Source: Ramlibacter montanisoli (lineage in GTDB: Bacteria; Pseudomonadota; Gammaproteobacteria; Burkholderiales; Burkholderiaceae_C). Taken from it: a stretch of DNA of 64,000 nucleotides. Position 1 is the stretch's first letter; every line of letters begins with the position of its first letter. The position numbers were made by a program, and so were the translations under genes. Of the stretch, positions 11,121 to 23,538 are shown one piece after another. The stretch covers positions 3,658,001 through 3,722,000 of the forward strand of contig NZ_JABFCS010000001.1 in NCBI RefSeq assembly GCF_013087525.1, in the 5' to 3' direction. Under the pieces are notes generated by a model. That model was not told the DNA's origin. It made no database searches and saw only the letters and a program-made list of their open reading frames with translations.

Positions 11121-11971
11121 GCCACGGGCTCCACCACGATGCGCATCTGCGCCAGCATCGACTCGCCCGGCTGCAGCAGCGACAGCCCGAGTTCGCCGGT
11201 GGGCAGTCCCGCGGCATGCAGGTGCACCGCGTTGGGCACGTGGCTGACCGGCTCGAGCGCGAGGTCGCCGCGCGCGGGGTCGCTGGACACCACCAGCCGC
11301 GCCAGGCCGGACTCCACCCGCACCCGCAGCGTCGCGTCGCGCAAGTCCGCGCGGCCGTCCCAGCCTTCGAAGCAATCGTCCGCAGACAGCGTCGCGCAGT
11401 CCTGGTCCAGGCCCTGCGCCGCACGCCGGGCGACCGGCAGCTTGTCCGCATCCAGTTCCCAGCGGCTGTCCGCGCGGAACGCAAGATGCATCCCCGGCCG
11501 CCTGGCGAAATGAGGGCGCCAGCCCAGGCCCATGGGGGCCGGCTGCGCGGACTGGTTGGTCACCGCCAGCGTCATCTCCAGGGCCTGCGGCGTCAGGCGC
11601 AGTGTGTGCGAGCAGTCGAAGGCGAAAGGCCAGGAGGGATCGGCGGGATGCTCGCAGGCCAGCATGGCGGAAGTTGCATCGCTGTCCAGCACGCTCCAGG
11701 CGCGCTGCGCGACCATGCCCTGGATCGCGCCGGGATCGTCGCCGGCATTGCGCACCGTGGGCTGCTGCGTGCCCTGCCAGACGACGCTGGCGTGCACCAC
11801 CCGGTTGGAGAAAGGCACCAGCGGATGGCAGCCGGCCGCGCGCGCGGAGGCGAGTTGCGCGGCGGGCGTGGAGCGCAGCACCGGCTGGCCGTCGAACCAC
11901 AAGCCGGCGATGCTGCCGCCCAGGTCCGGATGCAGTTCGCAGCGCAGCCGTCCGGCCCGCAGTTCGATCAT
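11117..11971 (-). CDS. Aldose 1-epimerase family protein
   Basis: 284-residue galactose-mutarotase-like protein. The family interconverts alpha and beta anomers of free sugars, or acts on sugar phosphates in the YeaD branch. The beta-sandwich signature includes GCHPLVPFSNRV near residue 45 (with the substrate-binding Asn-Arg) and GLGWRPHFARRPG near 140 with the catalytic-type His. The start ATG at 11971 gives MIELRAGRLRC, a typical N-terminus. Four-base overlap with the following lactonase gene indicates a two-gene operon. Divergent from the gene at 12041. Confidence 0.85.
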   Translation of the reverse strand: MIELRAGRLRCELHPDLGGSIAGLWFDGQPVLRSTPAAQLASARAAGCHPLVPFSNRVVHASVVWQGTQQPTVRNAGDDPGAIQGMVAQRAWSVLDSDATSAMLACEHPADPSWPFAFDCSHTLRLTPQALEMTLAVTNQSAQPAPMGLGWRPHFARRPGMHLAFRADSRWELDADKLPVARRAAQGLDQDCATLSADDCFEGWDGRADLRDATLRVRVESGLARLVVSSDPARGDLALEPVSHVPNAVHLHAAGLPTGELGLSLLQPGESMLAQMRIVVEPVA

Positions 11972-12040
11972 GGCTTGCCTCCTGCGGACATTGTGCCTGC
12001 GCCCGGCGCCGCCCGGCCCGGCCAGCGCGTACCATGCGCC

Positions 12041-12693
12041 ATGCCGTCCACCGACACGGACGCCGCCCAGCGGCGGATCGAAGCCGTCCGCGATGTGCTG
12101 CTGAGGCGGCTGGCGCCGGCGATGCGCGAACGCATGCTGGTGCACCTGGAGCCGATCGGCATGATGGCCCAGGTGATCGAACGGCGGCTGCGGCAGGACG
12201 CCCCCGAGTTCGCGCGCATCGAGGCCGACCTGGGCAAGGTCCACGGCTTCGCGCGCGACGCGGTGCGCGTCAACCTGGACGTGGTGAGCTGGCTGGCGCC
12301 GGAGCCGGACGACACGGCGCGCATCTCGCTCGAATCCGGCGTGCAGGAATGCGTGGCGCTGCTGCGCGGCCATTTCGGCTTCGGCGGCTTCAGCCTGCGG
12401 CGCCTGCCCGGCGAGGGCGCGCAAGAGGTTGCGCGTAGCGCGCTGCGCACGCTGCTGCCGGCCGTGCTGTTCGCGCTGGCCGACGAACCGCGCGCGACCG
12501 CGCTGCTCACCGTCAGCGCCGGCGCGCCCGCCGTCGTGACGGTGCGCGTCGAGCAGGATGCGGCAGCGCGGATCCAGATGGGGCCAGCCCCTGCCGCCTG
12601 CTGCACTGGGACGAAGTCGAGGCGCTCGCCCGGGCGGAAGGCGTGGGCCTGCGGCGCGACGGCGACACCGTCGTGCTCGACTTCCCGGCCTGA
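12041..12693 (+). CDS. Uncharacterised protein, possibly a degenerate histidine-kinase fold (one frameshift)
   Basis: Not recognised with confidence. About 217 residues after adding one G to the GGGG run near 12581-12584; the corrected frame ends WDEVEALARAEGVGLRRDGD and stops at 12693. The N-terminal helices include HLEPIGMMAQVIERRL, which resembles a dimerisation/phosphoacceptor hairpin. The following SALRTLLPAVLFALADE and alternating strands could be an HATPase-like layer, but no G-boxes are visible. It could be a phosphotransfer-type or kinase-like regulator; this is only a fold impression. Convergent with amtB, separated by a terminator. Confidence 0.6.
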
Positions 12694-12694
12694 C

Positions 12695-12721
12695 AAAAAA
12701 GCGGCCCGCCGAAGCGGGCCG
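12695..12721 (-). terminator. Rho-independent terminator of the torF-glnK-amtB operon
   Basis: Perfect eight-base-pair stem CGGCCCGC/GCGGGCCG with a four-base loop. On the minus strand it is followed by a T-run (CTTTTTTG). It lies 70 bases beyond the amtB stop and just past the stop of the convergent gene at 12041-12693. The T-run exists only for the minus strand, so it mainly serves amtB. Confidence 0.85.
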
Positions 12722-12790
12722 AACATCCAAAGGAGATCTTGCGTTGTGCCGCGGCGTGCGGCGTGCCTCCGCGCGCCGCTTCCGTGACCC

Positions 12791-14296
12791 TTACCGGTTG
12801 TAGGCGGTCTCGCCGTGGCTGCTGATGTCCAGGCCTTCGCGCTCTTCCTCTTCCGAGACGCGCAGCCCCACCAGCAGGTCGACCAGCTTGTAGGCGATGA
12901 AGGCCACCACGCCGGACCAGACGATGGTCGTCAGCACGCCCTGGAACTGGATCCAGACCTGGCCGCCGATCGAGTAGTCGGGGTTGACCTTGTTGGCCAC
13001 GTAGTCGTACACGCCCAGGCCGCCCAGGGACGGGGAGGCGAACACGCCGGTGAGCAGCGCGCCCAGGATGCCGCCGACGCCGTGGACGCCGAACACGTCC
13101 AGCGCGTCGTCCGCACCGAGCAGCTTCTTCAGGCCGTTGACGCCCCACAGGCAGATCAGGCCGGCCAGCAGGCCGATCACGATCGCGCCCATCACGCCGA
13201 CGAAGCCGCAGGCGGGGGTGATGGCGACCAGGCCGGAGACGGCGCCGGAAGCGGCACCCAGCATGGAGGCCTTGCCCTTGGACAGGGCTTCACCGGCGCA
13301 CCAGGAGAGCGTGGCCGCGGCGGTGGCGAACAGCGTGTTGGCGAAGGCCAGGCCGGCGACGCCGTTGGCTTCCAGGTTGGAGCCGGCGTTGAAGCCGAAC
13401 CAGCCCACCCACAGCAGCGCGGCGCCGACCATCGTGAGGGTCAGGCTGTGCGGCGTGAGCGATTCCTTGCCGTAGCCGATGCGCTTGCCGATCACGTAGG
13501 CGCCCACCAGGCCGGCGACACCGGCGTTGATGTGCACCACGGTGCCGCCCGCGAAGTCCAGCGCGCCCTTGGCCCACAGCCAGCCGGCGGCGGCCGTGAC
13601 CGTCTCCAGCGACTTGGCGTCGGTGATCGCGTCCGGGCCGTCCCAGTACCACACCATGTGGGCGATGGGCAGGTAGGCGAAGGTGAACCAGATCGCGCAG
13701 AACAGCAGCACCGCGGAGAACTTGATGCGTTCGGCGAAGGAGCCGACGATCAGCGCGCAGGTGATGGCCGCGAAGGTGGCCTGGAAGGCGACGAAGGTGA
13801 TCTCGGGGATGACGACGCCCTTGCTGAAGGTCGCTGCCACCGAGTCCGGCGTGATGCCCGACAGGAAGATCTTGCCGAAGCCGCCCATGAAGGGGCTGCC
13901 GCCGGTGAAGGCGACGCTGTAGCCGTAGATGGCCCACAGCAGGAAGATCATGCAGCTGACCACGAACACCTGCATCAGCACCGACAGCATGTTCTTGCTG
14001 CGCACCAGGCCGCCGTAGAACAGCGCCAGGCCGGGCAGGATCATCAGCAGCACCAGCAGGGTGGAGACCGTCATCCAGGCGGTGTCGCCCTTGTTGGGGA
14101 CGGGCGCGGGAGCAGCGGCGGCAGCGGCAGCAGGTGCCGCAGCAGCGGCGGCCGCGGGCGCAGCCGGAGCCGCTTCCGCGGGAGCAGCGGTGGTGGCCGC
14201 GGGGGCGGCCGGCGTGGCGGGCGCCTGGGCGACAGCGGCGACGCTGCCCACCAGGAGACCCAGGCCCACGGCCAGGGAAGCGAGAAATTTCCTCAT
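12791..14296 (-). CDS. amtB: Ammonium transporter AmtB
   Basis: 501-residue inner-membrane ammonium channel. A cleavable-looking signal (residues 1-23, ending AVAQA) is followed by about 45 residues almost entirely Ala and Pro. The eleven-helix Amt core then starts near GDTAWMTVSTLLVLLMILPG. Family marks include GLALFYGGLVRSKN, FAYLPIAHMVWYWDG, DFAGGTVVHINAG with the pore histidine, and DVFGVHGVGGILGALLTG with the second pore histidine. It is encoded 30 bases after glnK, whose product plugs the pore when nitrogen is plentiful. The Ala/Pro linker is unusually long and its role is unknown. Confidence 0.96.
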   Translation of the reverse strand: MRKFLASLAVGLGLLVGSVAAVAQAPATPAAPAATTAAPAEAAPAAPAAAAAAAPAAAAAAAPAPVPNKGDTAWMTVSTLLVLLMILPGLALFYGGLVRSKNMLSVLMQVFVVSCMIFLLWAIYGYSVAFTGGSPFMGGFGKIFLSGITPDSVAATFSKGVVIPEITFVAFQATFAAITCALIVGSFAERIKFSAVLLFCAIWFTFAYLPIAHMVWYWDGPDAITDAKSLETVTAAAGWLWAKGALDFAGGTVVHINAGVAGLVGAYVIGKRIGYGKESLTPHSLTLTMVGAALLWVGWFGFNAGSNLEANGVAGLAFANTLFATAAATLSWCAGEALSKGKASMLGAASGAVSGLVAITPACGFVGVMGAIVIGLLAGLICLWGVNGLKKLLGADDALDVFGVHGVGGILGALLTGVFASPSLGGLGVYDYVANKVNPDYSIGGQVWIQFQGVLTTIVWSGVVAFIAYKLVDLLVGLRVSEEEEREGLDISSHGETAYNR

Positions 14297-14326
14297 GTCA
14301 GTGCTCTCTTGTATGGGATGAAATGC

Positions 14327-15419
<1,093 letters not shown>

Positions 15420-15469
15420 CAAGGGGTCTCTCCGTTCGGTTCGGTTTTGGGATCCTGCACAGCATGGTT

Positions 15470-15485
15470 AGCAGGACGCGTGCCA
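15470..15485 (-). promoter_or_regulatory. Sigma-54 (RpoN) promoter for torF-glnK-amtB
   Basis: On the minus strand the sequence TGGCACG-CGTC-CTGCT matches the -24/-12 consensus TGGCACG-N4-TTGCT with one mismatch and exact spacing. It lies about 50 bases upstream of the torF start, leaving a short leader. Sigma-54 with NtrC control of glnK-amtB is well established in proteobacteria, so the site fits its operon. NtrC sites further upstream were not identified. Confidence 0.75.
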
Positions 15486-15646
15486 TCCACTACAAGGAGG
15501 AAATGCCGCGTCTGCGCACCGGACGGGGCCGGCGTTATGCGGGGAAGATGCCCTTGCGGTCAATGGCGCGCACCAAGCCGGTGCCGGGTTGCCCGTTCTG
15601 CGCCGCCGGTCGTCCGTGATGCACCCGAAAAGGGAGGAGTCCTGTC

Positions 15647-17179
15647 GTGAGCCTTTGTTTGGTGCAAAGCCGTGCCCTGGTCGGCCTGGAGGCGGCCGCG
15701 GTCACTGTCGAGGTGCACCTCGCCAACGGGCTGCCCAATTTCATGCTGGTGGGACTGGCCGACACCGAAGTGAAGGAGGCGCGCGAGCGCGTGCGATCCG
15801 CCCTGCTCAACTCCGGGCTGGCCTTCCCGCACAACAAGAGGATCACGGTCAACCTGGCGCCGGCCGACCTGCCCAAGGACTCGGGGCGCTTCGACCTGCC
15901 GATCGCGCTGGGCATCCTGGCAGCCAGCGGCCAGATCGACGCGGCGCGGCTGGCCGGCCACGAGTTCGCCGGCGAACTCTCCTTGTCAGGCGAATTGCGG
16001 CCGGTGCGCGGCGCGCTGGCGACCAGCCTGGCATTGCATGCGGGCCGCATCACCACGCGCCTGGTGCTGCCGCCGGCGAGCGCCGAGGAAGCCGCGCTGG
16101 TGCCGGGTGCGCACGTGGTGCGGGCGCGCCACCTGCTCGACGTGGTGCGGCAGTTCCTGCCGGAGGGCAGCGCCGCACCGGAGGAAGGCGCGGACGGGTG
16201 GACCCGGCTGGCGGCCAGCGCGCCAAGCTTCGGCGCCGACTATCCGGACCTGGCCGACGTGAAGGGGCAGGCGGGCGCGCGGCGCGCCCTGGAGATCGCG
16301 GCGGCCGGCGGTCACAGCGTCCTGATGGTGGGGCCGCCTGGCTCCGGCAAGTCGATGCTGGCGCAGCGCTTCGCCGGGCTGCTGCCGCCGATGACGGTGG
16401 GCGAGGCGCTGGAGAGTGCTGCCGTGGCCAGCCTCGCGGGCCGCTTCTCCTTGCAGCACTGGGCGCAGCGGCCGACCTGTGCGCCGCACCATTCCGCGAG
16501 CGCGGTGGCGCTGGTGGGCGGCGGCTCGCCGCCGCGCCCGGGCGAGATCTCGCTGGCGCACCACGGCGTGCTGTTCCTCGACGAACTGCCCGAGTTTCCG
16601 CGCACGGCGCTCGAGGCACTGCGCGAGCCGCTGGAGACCGGCCGCATCACCATCGCCCGCGCCGCGCGCCGCAGCGAGTTCCCGGCGCGCTTCCAGCTGG
16701 TCGCCGCGATGAACCCCTGCCCCTGCGGCTGGCTGGGCTCGGGCCGCACCTGCCGCTGCACGCCGGAGCAGGTCGCGCGCTACCAGGGCCGGCTGTCGGG
16801 CCCTCTGCTCGATCGCATCGACCTGCACGTGGAAGTGCCCGCGCTCGGGCCGGCGGAACTGCTGGACGCGCCGGCCGGCGAAGCGACGCGGCCGGTGCAG
16901 GCGCGCTGCATCGCCGCGCGCGAGCGTGCCATGCGCCGCCAGGGCAAGGGCAACCATGCGCTGCAGGGCGGAGAGATCGACGTGCACGGTGCGCTGGCGC
17001 AGCACGCGGGAGACTTCCTGCGCCACGCCGCGGCGCGCCTGGGTTGGAGCGCGCGCTCGACGCACCGCGTGCTGAAGGTGGCCCGCACGATCGCGGACCT
17101 CGCGGACTCCGCGGTGGTGGAGGTGGTGCACGTCGCCGAGGCGGTGCAGTACCGGCGCGTGCTGCCGGCGCTGCATTGA
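15647..17179 (+). CDS. YifB/ComM family Mg-chelatase-like AAA+ ATPase
   Basis: 510-residue protein with the YifB layout. An N-terminal Lon-like fold (LPNFMLVGLADTEVKEARERV) is followed by a chelatase-type AAA+ domain with Walker A GPPGSGKS near residue 230 and Walker B LFLDELPEF near 315. A cysteine-rich insert, NPCPCGWLGSGRTCRC, comes next, then a C-terminal helical domain. The relative ComM is a branch-migration helicase in natural transformation. GTG at 15647 is the start; AGGGAGGAG lies upstream. Monocistronic in appearance, divergent from the torF operon. Confidence 0.92.
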   Translation: MSLCLVQSRALVGLEAAAVTVEVHLANGLPNFMLVGLADTEVKEARERVRSALLNSGLAFPHNKRITVNLAPADLPKDSGRFDLPIALGILAASGQIDAARLAGHEFAGELSLSGELRPVRGALATSLALHAGRITTRLVLPPASAEEAALVPGAHVVRARHLLDVVRQFLPEGSAAPEEGADGWTRLAASAPSFGADYPDLADVKGQAGARRALEIAAAGGHSVLMVGPPGSGKSMLAQRFAGLLPPMTVGEALESAAVASLAGRFSLQHWAQRPTCAPHHSASAVALVGGGSPPRPGEISLAHHGVLFLDELPEFPRTALEALREPLETGRITIARAARRSEFPARFQLVAAMNPCPCGWLGSGRTCRCTPEQVARYQGRLSGPLLDRIDLHVEVPALGPAELLDAPAGEATRPVQARCIAARERAMRRQGKGNHALQGGEIDVHGALAQHAGDFLRHAAARLGWSARSTHRVLKVARTIADLADSAVVEVVHVAEAVQYRRVLPALH

Positions 17180-17218
17180 GCACGGGCGGCCCGCGGCCGG
17201 GCTCAATACACTAGGCGC

Positions 17219-18409
17219 ATGCAGAACAACGGGGGACACGACCGGCGGCTGGTGCTGTGGCTCTCGCTCGCCCAGCTGATCACCTGGGGCAGCGTCTTCT
17301 ACACCTTCGCCCTGCTGCTGGAGCCGGTGGAGCGCGAGCTGGGACTCACGCGCGCGCAGTCCTCGTTGGCCTTCAGCCTGGCGCTGCTCGCCGAAGGCGT
17401 GTTCGCCTATCCGGTGGGCCGCTGGATCGACCGCGGCCACGAGCGCGCGGTGATGACCGGCGGCTCGCTGCTGGTGGCCGCGGCGCTGGCGGCGCACGCC
17501 TTCATCCGCTCGGTCGAGAGCTTCTACGCCGTCTGGATCCTGCTCGGTGCGGCGCTGGCCGCGACGCTCTACACGCCGGTGTTCGCCGTGGTCACGCGCC
17601 GCTTCCCGCAGGACTTCCGGCGGGCCATCATCACCATGACCTTCCTGGGTGGGCTGGCCAGCAGCGTGTTCATTCCGCTGTCCGCCTGGCTGATCTCCGC
17701 GCTGGGCTGGCGCGACGCGCTGCTGGTGCTGGCCGCCGTGCACCTGCTGGTGTGCGCTCCTCTGCATGCGCTGTGCCTGCACGATGCGCCGCAGGCCAGT
17801 GCCGTGAAGGCGACCGCCAGCGAGCACTCGCCGGCCACGCTGCTGCGCAGCGCGCCCTTCCTGCTGATCGGCGTGTTCGTGGTCGGCATGATGGGCATCA
17901 CCGCCGCCATCCCGCCGCACCTGATCAGCCTGCTGCGCGAAAGCGGCCTGCGCGAGGCCTGGGTGATCGCCATCCCCGCCGCCATCGGCGTGGTGCAGGT
18001 GCTGGGGCGGCTGCTGCTGTACTTCCTCGAGCACCGCTTCGACCTGCACCTGGCCAACCGGCTGATCCCGCTGCTGATCCCGCTGGCGCTGGCGGCGCTG
18101 ATCGCGGGTGCGGCCTCGCCGGCGGCAGGCCTGGCCTTCGTCGTGCTGTACGGACTGGGCAACGGCATGCTCACCATCGTCAAGGGCACCGCCATCGCGC
18201 AGTACGTGAACCGCGAGCACGTGGCTTCGCTCAATGGCGCACTGGGCCTGCCGCAGGCGATCGCGCGGGCCGTCGCGCCGCTGCTGCTGGGCGTGCTGTG
18301 GACACGCGACGTGGGCTACCGCTGGGGGCTGGTGATGCTGCTGGTGGTGAGCATCGTGTCGGCGCTGGCGCTGGCGCTGGCGCAGAGGAAGTCGCTGCTG
18401 CCGCGCTGA
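17219..18409 (+). CDS. MFS transporter
   Basis: 396-residue major facilitator superfamily protein with twelve hydrophobic helices. The conserved loop between helices 2 and 3 appears as PVGRWIDRGHERAVM. The fold and length suit a small-solute exporter or monocarboxylate-type carrier. Nothing nearby identifies the substrate; the downstream gene is convergent and their stop codons abut (18409/18410). Confidence 0.85.
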   Translation: MQNNGGHDRRLVLWLSLAQLITWGSVFYTFALLLEPVERELGLTRAQSSLAFSLALLAEGVFAYPVGRWIDRGHERAVMTGGSLLVAAALAAHAFIRSVESFYAVWILLGAALAATLYTPVFAVVTRRFPQDFRRAIITMTFLGGLASSVFIPLSAWLISALGWRDALLVLAAVHLLVCAPLHALCLHDAPQASAVKATASEHSPATLLRSAPFLLIGVFVVGMMGITAAIPPHLISLLRESGLREAWVIAIPAAIGVVQVLGRLLLYFLEHRFDLHLANRLIPLLIPLALAALIAGAASPAAGLAFVVLYGLGNGMLTIVKGTAIAQYVNREHVASLNGALGLPQAIARAVAPLLLGVLWTRDVGYRWGLVMLLVVSIVSALALALAQRKSLLPR

Positions 18410-19332
18410 TCACGCAGCGCCGGGGTTCGCCTGCGGCGTTCCCTGCTGCTCCGCGACGTGTTCGTCCAGCGCCCGCGCGGAGGCCGCGCCGAACAGCAGC
18501 ACCGCCGAAGAGAAGTAGATCCACATCAGCAGCACGATCAGCGATCCGGCGGCGCCATAGGCGGAGATGACCGCGGCACTGGAGAGATAAAGCGCGAGCA
18601 GCTGCCGCCCCAGCGTGAACAGGATGGCGCCGATGCAGGCCCCCACGACCAGGAAGCGCGTGCGCGGCTTGGGCCCGCCGCTCATGCGCATCAGCCCGGC
18701 GAACAGCGCGGCACCGACGACGAAACCCAGCACTTCGTTGAGCACCCGCGCGGCCAGTTCCAGGGGACCCAGTGGCCGGCGAAGCCGGAGAACATGGAAA
18801 GCACCGTGGACACCACCAGCGAGACCAGCAGCAGGAAGCCGAACACCAGGATGTAGCCCACGCCGCGCAACCGCAGCGTGGCCGTGTGGCGCCAGTTCTG
18901 CTTCGGCGGCCTGCCGCGCCCCTGCGACCAGACCAGCTCGAACGCGTTCTGCAGTTCGCCGAACACGCCGGTGGCGCCGAACAGCAGGACGATGAAGCCG
19001 ATGATGCTGGCGGCGATGCCCTCGGCCGGCTCCTTCGCGCTCTTCAAGGCCTCCCGGATCACGTCGGCGCCCTGGTCGCCCATGATGGAACCGAGTTGCG
19101 AGAGCAGGCCCTTTTCCAGCAGCTCGCGGTCCACCCACCACCCGAGCATGGCGACGATGGCCAGCAGCAGCGGTGCCAGGCTCAGGATGCCGTAGAAGGA
19201 CACGGCCGCGCTCATGCGCATGCCGCCGGCGCCGCTCCACAGCGTGAACGCGCGGGACAGCGGACGCAGGCGCTCGGCCAGGTTCTTCAGGGGCGCGGGG
19301 ACGCGGGCAATGAACGCCATGCCGGCGAGCAT
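18410..19332 (-). CDS. YihY/virulence factor BrkB family membrane protein (one frameshift)
   Basis: Inner-membrane protein of the YihY/UPF0761 family, about 307 residues. The N-terminal part shows GMRMSAAVSFYGILSLAPLLL and the central LLFGATGVFGELQNAFELVW typical of the family. The C-terminal helices (VLGFVVGAALFAGLM, VIGAxxAILFTLGRQLL-like, YGAAGSLIVLLMWIYFSS) continue in another frame. One missing C at the run complementary to 18763-18766 restores it. The Ala/Glu-rich C-terminus is cytosolic. Function is unknown; the old ribonuclease BN name is no longer accepted for this family. Confidence 0.88.
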
Positions 19333-19409
19333 GGCACAAGCGGCAAGGCCGCGGCTGTGCGCGCTGCCTTGCGCCAGGGGAGGAGCCGCAGCCCCGTCCC
19401 CGGCCGGGA

Positions 19410-19877
19410 TCAGGAACCGGCGACGACCAGGCCCTTGCCCTGCACCCGCACCTGGGTGCCGGCCTTCCAGCCGGGCGCGTGGTCCTGCTCGAAGCTGCGC
19501 ATGCTGCCGTCGCGCATCTTCACCTGCGTGATCCAGACTTCCTTGGTGGTCACGCGCTTCTGCACTTCGTTGCCCACGAAGCCGCCGCCCACGGCGCCCG
19601 CGACGGTGAGCGCGGTCTTGCCGTCGCCCTTGCCGAACTGGTTGCCGATCAGGCCGCCGGCGGCGGCGCCGGCCACGATGCCGACGGCACCGCCCTCGCC
19701 CTTGCGCTTCTCGTACCTGACGGCCTGCACCGTGCCGCAGTCCGTGCAGGCGGGCGCGGGGGCGGCGTTGCCTTGCATCTTCTTGGCCAGCCCGGGAGGC
19801 ATGCCGTGGGGATGCTGCTGGGCCAGGACCCCGGTGGCGGCGAACGCGAGCAGGCTCGCAACGACGTGCTTCTTCAT
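19410..19877 (-). CDS. Glycine-zipper 2TM domain lipoprotein-like envelope protein
   Basis: 155-residue exported protein. MKKHVVASLLAFAATGVLA is a signal peptide. The mature part has a glycine-rich two-helix zipper (AGAAAGGLIGNQFGKGDGK, then VAGAVGGGFVGNEVQKR), as in Rickettsia 17-kDa antigen/SlyB-like proteins that insert in the envelope. Pro-Cys-Thr-Asp-Cys near residue 40 supplies two cysteines, but there is no lipobox, so it is not an obvious lipoprotein. The ATG at 19877 is preferred to an in-frame upstream start because the signal peptide begins there. Confidence 0.82.
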   Translation of the reverse strand: MKKHVVASLLAFAATGVLAQQHPHGMPPGLAKKMQGNAAPAPACTDCGTVQAVRYEKRKGEGGAVGIVAGAAAGGLIGNQFGKGDGKTALTVAGAVGGGFVGNEVQKRVTTKEVWITQVKMRDGSMRSFEQDHAPGWKAGTQVRVQGKGLVVAGS

Positions 19878-19958
19878 GTGCTTTCTCCTTCCGAACCGTG
19901 ATTCAACGGCCGAGCCGCGAAGGCGGCACACAGGAAGCTCAGCCGTTCGTGCATTCCT

Positions 19959-22681
<2,723 letters not shown>

Positions 22682-22701
22682 TCACCTCGTTGGGGGTCCG
22701 G

Positions 22702-22769
22702 GTGAGCGCGGTTGGGGACATCTCAAGCCTGACTACGGGAGAGGTCCGTAGCTGCAGCGCTCCTTGAGC
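22702..22769 (-). promoter_or_regulatory. SAH riboswitch in the metH leader
   Basis: On the minus strand the leader contains CTCAAG (22763-22768) pairing with CTTGAG (22722-22727) as P1. Inside it are the conserved GGAGCGCTGC and a second stem CTACGG/CCGTAG. The pseudoknot is formed by GAGCGC (22757-22762) with GCGCTC (22704-22709), directly ahead of the ribosome-binding region. This is the architecture of the S-adenosylhomocysteine riboswitch, known upstream of ahcY and metH in proteobacteria, where SAH binding turns expression on. Basis: visible pairings plus the known motif. Confidence 0.82.
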
Positions 22770-22795
22770 TGGAGGGATTTTAGCGCGGCGTGGTT

Positions 22796-22887
22796 TGTCG
22801 CGGTTCGCCTGCGGGCTCACCACGACCTACACGGGGACATGCGACCGTAGGTCGTGGTGAGCGCGCGAAGCGCCGAACCGCGACACC
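22796..22887. repeat. Palindromic repeat R2
   Basis: Second full copy of the GTCGCGGTTCG/CACCACGACCTAC inverted-unit repeat. Left arm starts GTCGCGGTTCGCC; right arm reads GTAGGTCGTGGTGAGC and ends CGAACCGCGACACC. It lies between the 3' end of the Lrp gene (stop at 22891) and the start of the metH riboswitch region, so it may separate the two transcripts. Confidence 0.85.
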
Positions 22888-22890
22888 AAG

Positions 22891-23340
22891 TCACAGCGGC
22901 AGATCCGCCTTCTTCAGCGTCCGCAGCACGAAGCTCGACTTGCTGTGCCGGATCCCCTTGATCTTGTACAGCCGCTCCCGCAGCAGCCGCTCGTAGTCGC
23001 GCGTGTCCTTCACCGCAATCCGCAGCAGATAGTCGTACTCCCCGGACACCAGGTACGCCTCCACCACCTCCGGAATCGCCGCCAGGGTCTCGCCGAACTT
23101 CTCCAGCGTGTTGTCCGAGTGGCTGTCCAGCGTCACCTGCACCAGCACCGTGTCGTTCAGCCCCAGCGCCTGCGAGTTCAGGCGCACCGTGTAGCCCTCG
23201 ATCACGCCGGCCAGTTCCATCTTCTTGATGCGCTCCCAGCAGGGCGAGGCGGACAGGCCGACCGCCTGCCCCACCTGCTGCAGGCTGGCGCGCGCGTCCT
23301 GCTGCAGGACCTTGAGGATTTTGCGGTCGATGGCATCCAT
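22891..23340 (-). CDS. Lrp/AsnC family transcriptional regulator
   Basis: 149-residue regulator. The N-terminal winged helix-turn-helix (DAIDRKILKVLQQDARAS, then QAVGLSASPCWERIKKME) is followed by the RAM ligand-binding domain with VPEVVEAYLVSGEYDYLL-like spacing. The ATG at 23340 is preferred over an in-frame ATG eight codons upstream, because Lrp proteins begin at the MDxxD motif. It sits between the two metH genes in the same orientation. Lrp family members usually sense amino acids; control of methionine metabolism is possible but unproven. Confidence 0.9.
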   Translation of the reverse strand: MDAIDRKILKVLQQDARASLQQVGQAVGLSASPCWERIKKMELAGVIEGYTVRLNSQALGLNDTVLVQVTLDSHSDNTLEKFGETLAAIPEVVEAYLVSGEYDYLLRIAVKDTRDYERLLRERLYKIKGIRHSKSSFVLRTLKKADLPL

Positions 23341-23391
23341 GGCCGCGATCTTATCGATGCACAAGGATTCTTGCAGAAGGGTCTTCTGCCG

Positions 23392-23538
23392 ATGGCCGGG
23401 CCCGTCAGAAATACAGGAAGAATTTCCGCCCCGGCTCAGGCACAGTGGCTGTCGTGGGTCCAGCGCTTACCGGCCAGGGCCCACGGCGAGGAGCCGGCGG
23501 GTTACCGCCCGCCGGCGGACCTGGTTTCCGGCTTCTAG
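23392..23538 (+). CDS. Possible small protein, 48 residues
   Basis: Open frame from ATG 23392 to TAG 23536-23538 in the gap between lrp (divergent) and metH (convergent). It overlaps the metH stop by three bases. The translation contains [19 protein letters not shown] and ends PADLVSGF, with coding-like third-position GC. AGAAGG lies about eleven bases before the ATG. No family is recognised. In such GC-rich DNA a chance frame of this length is common, so this is tentative. Confidence 0.3.
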   Translation: MAGPVRNTGRISAPAQAQWLSWVQRLPARAHGEEPAGYRPPADLVSGF

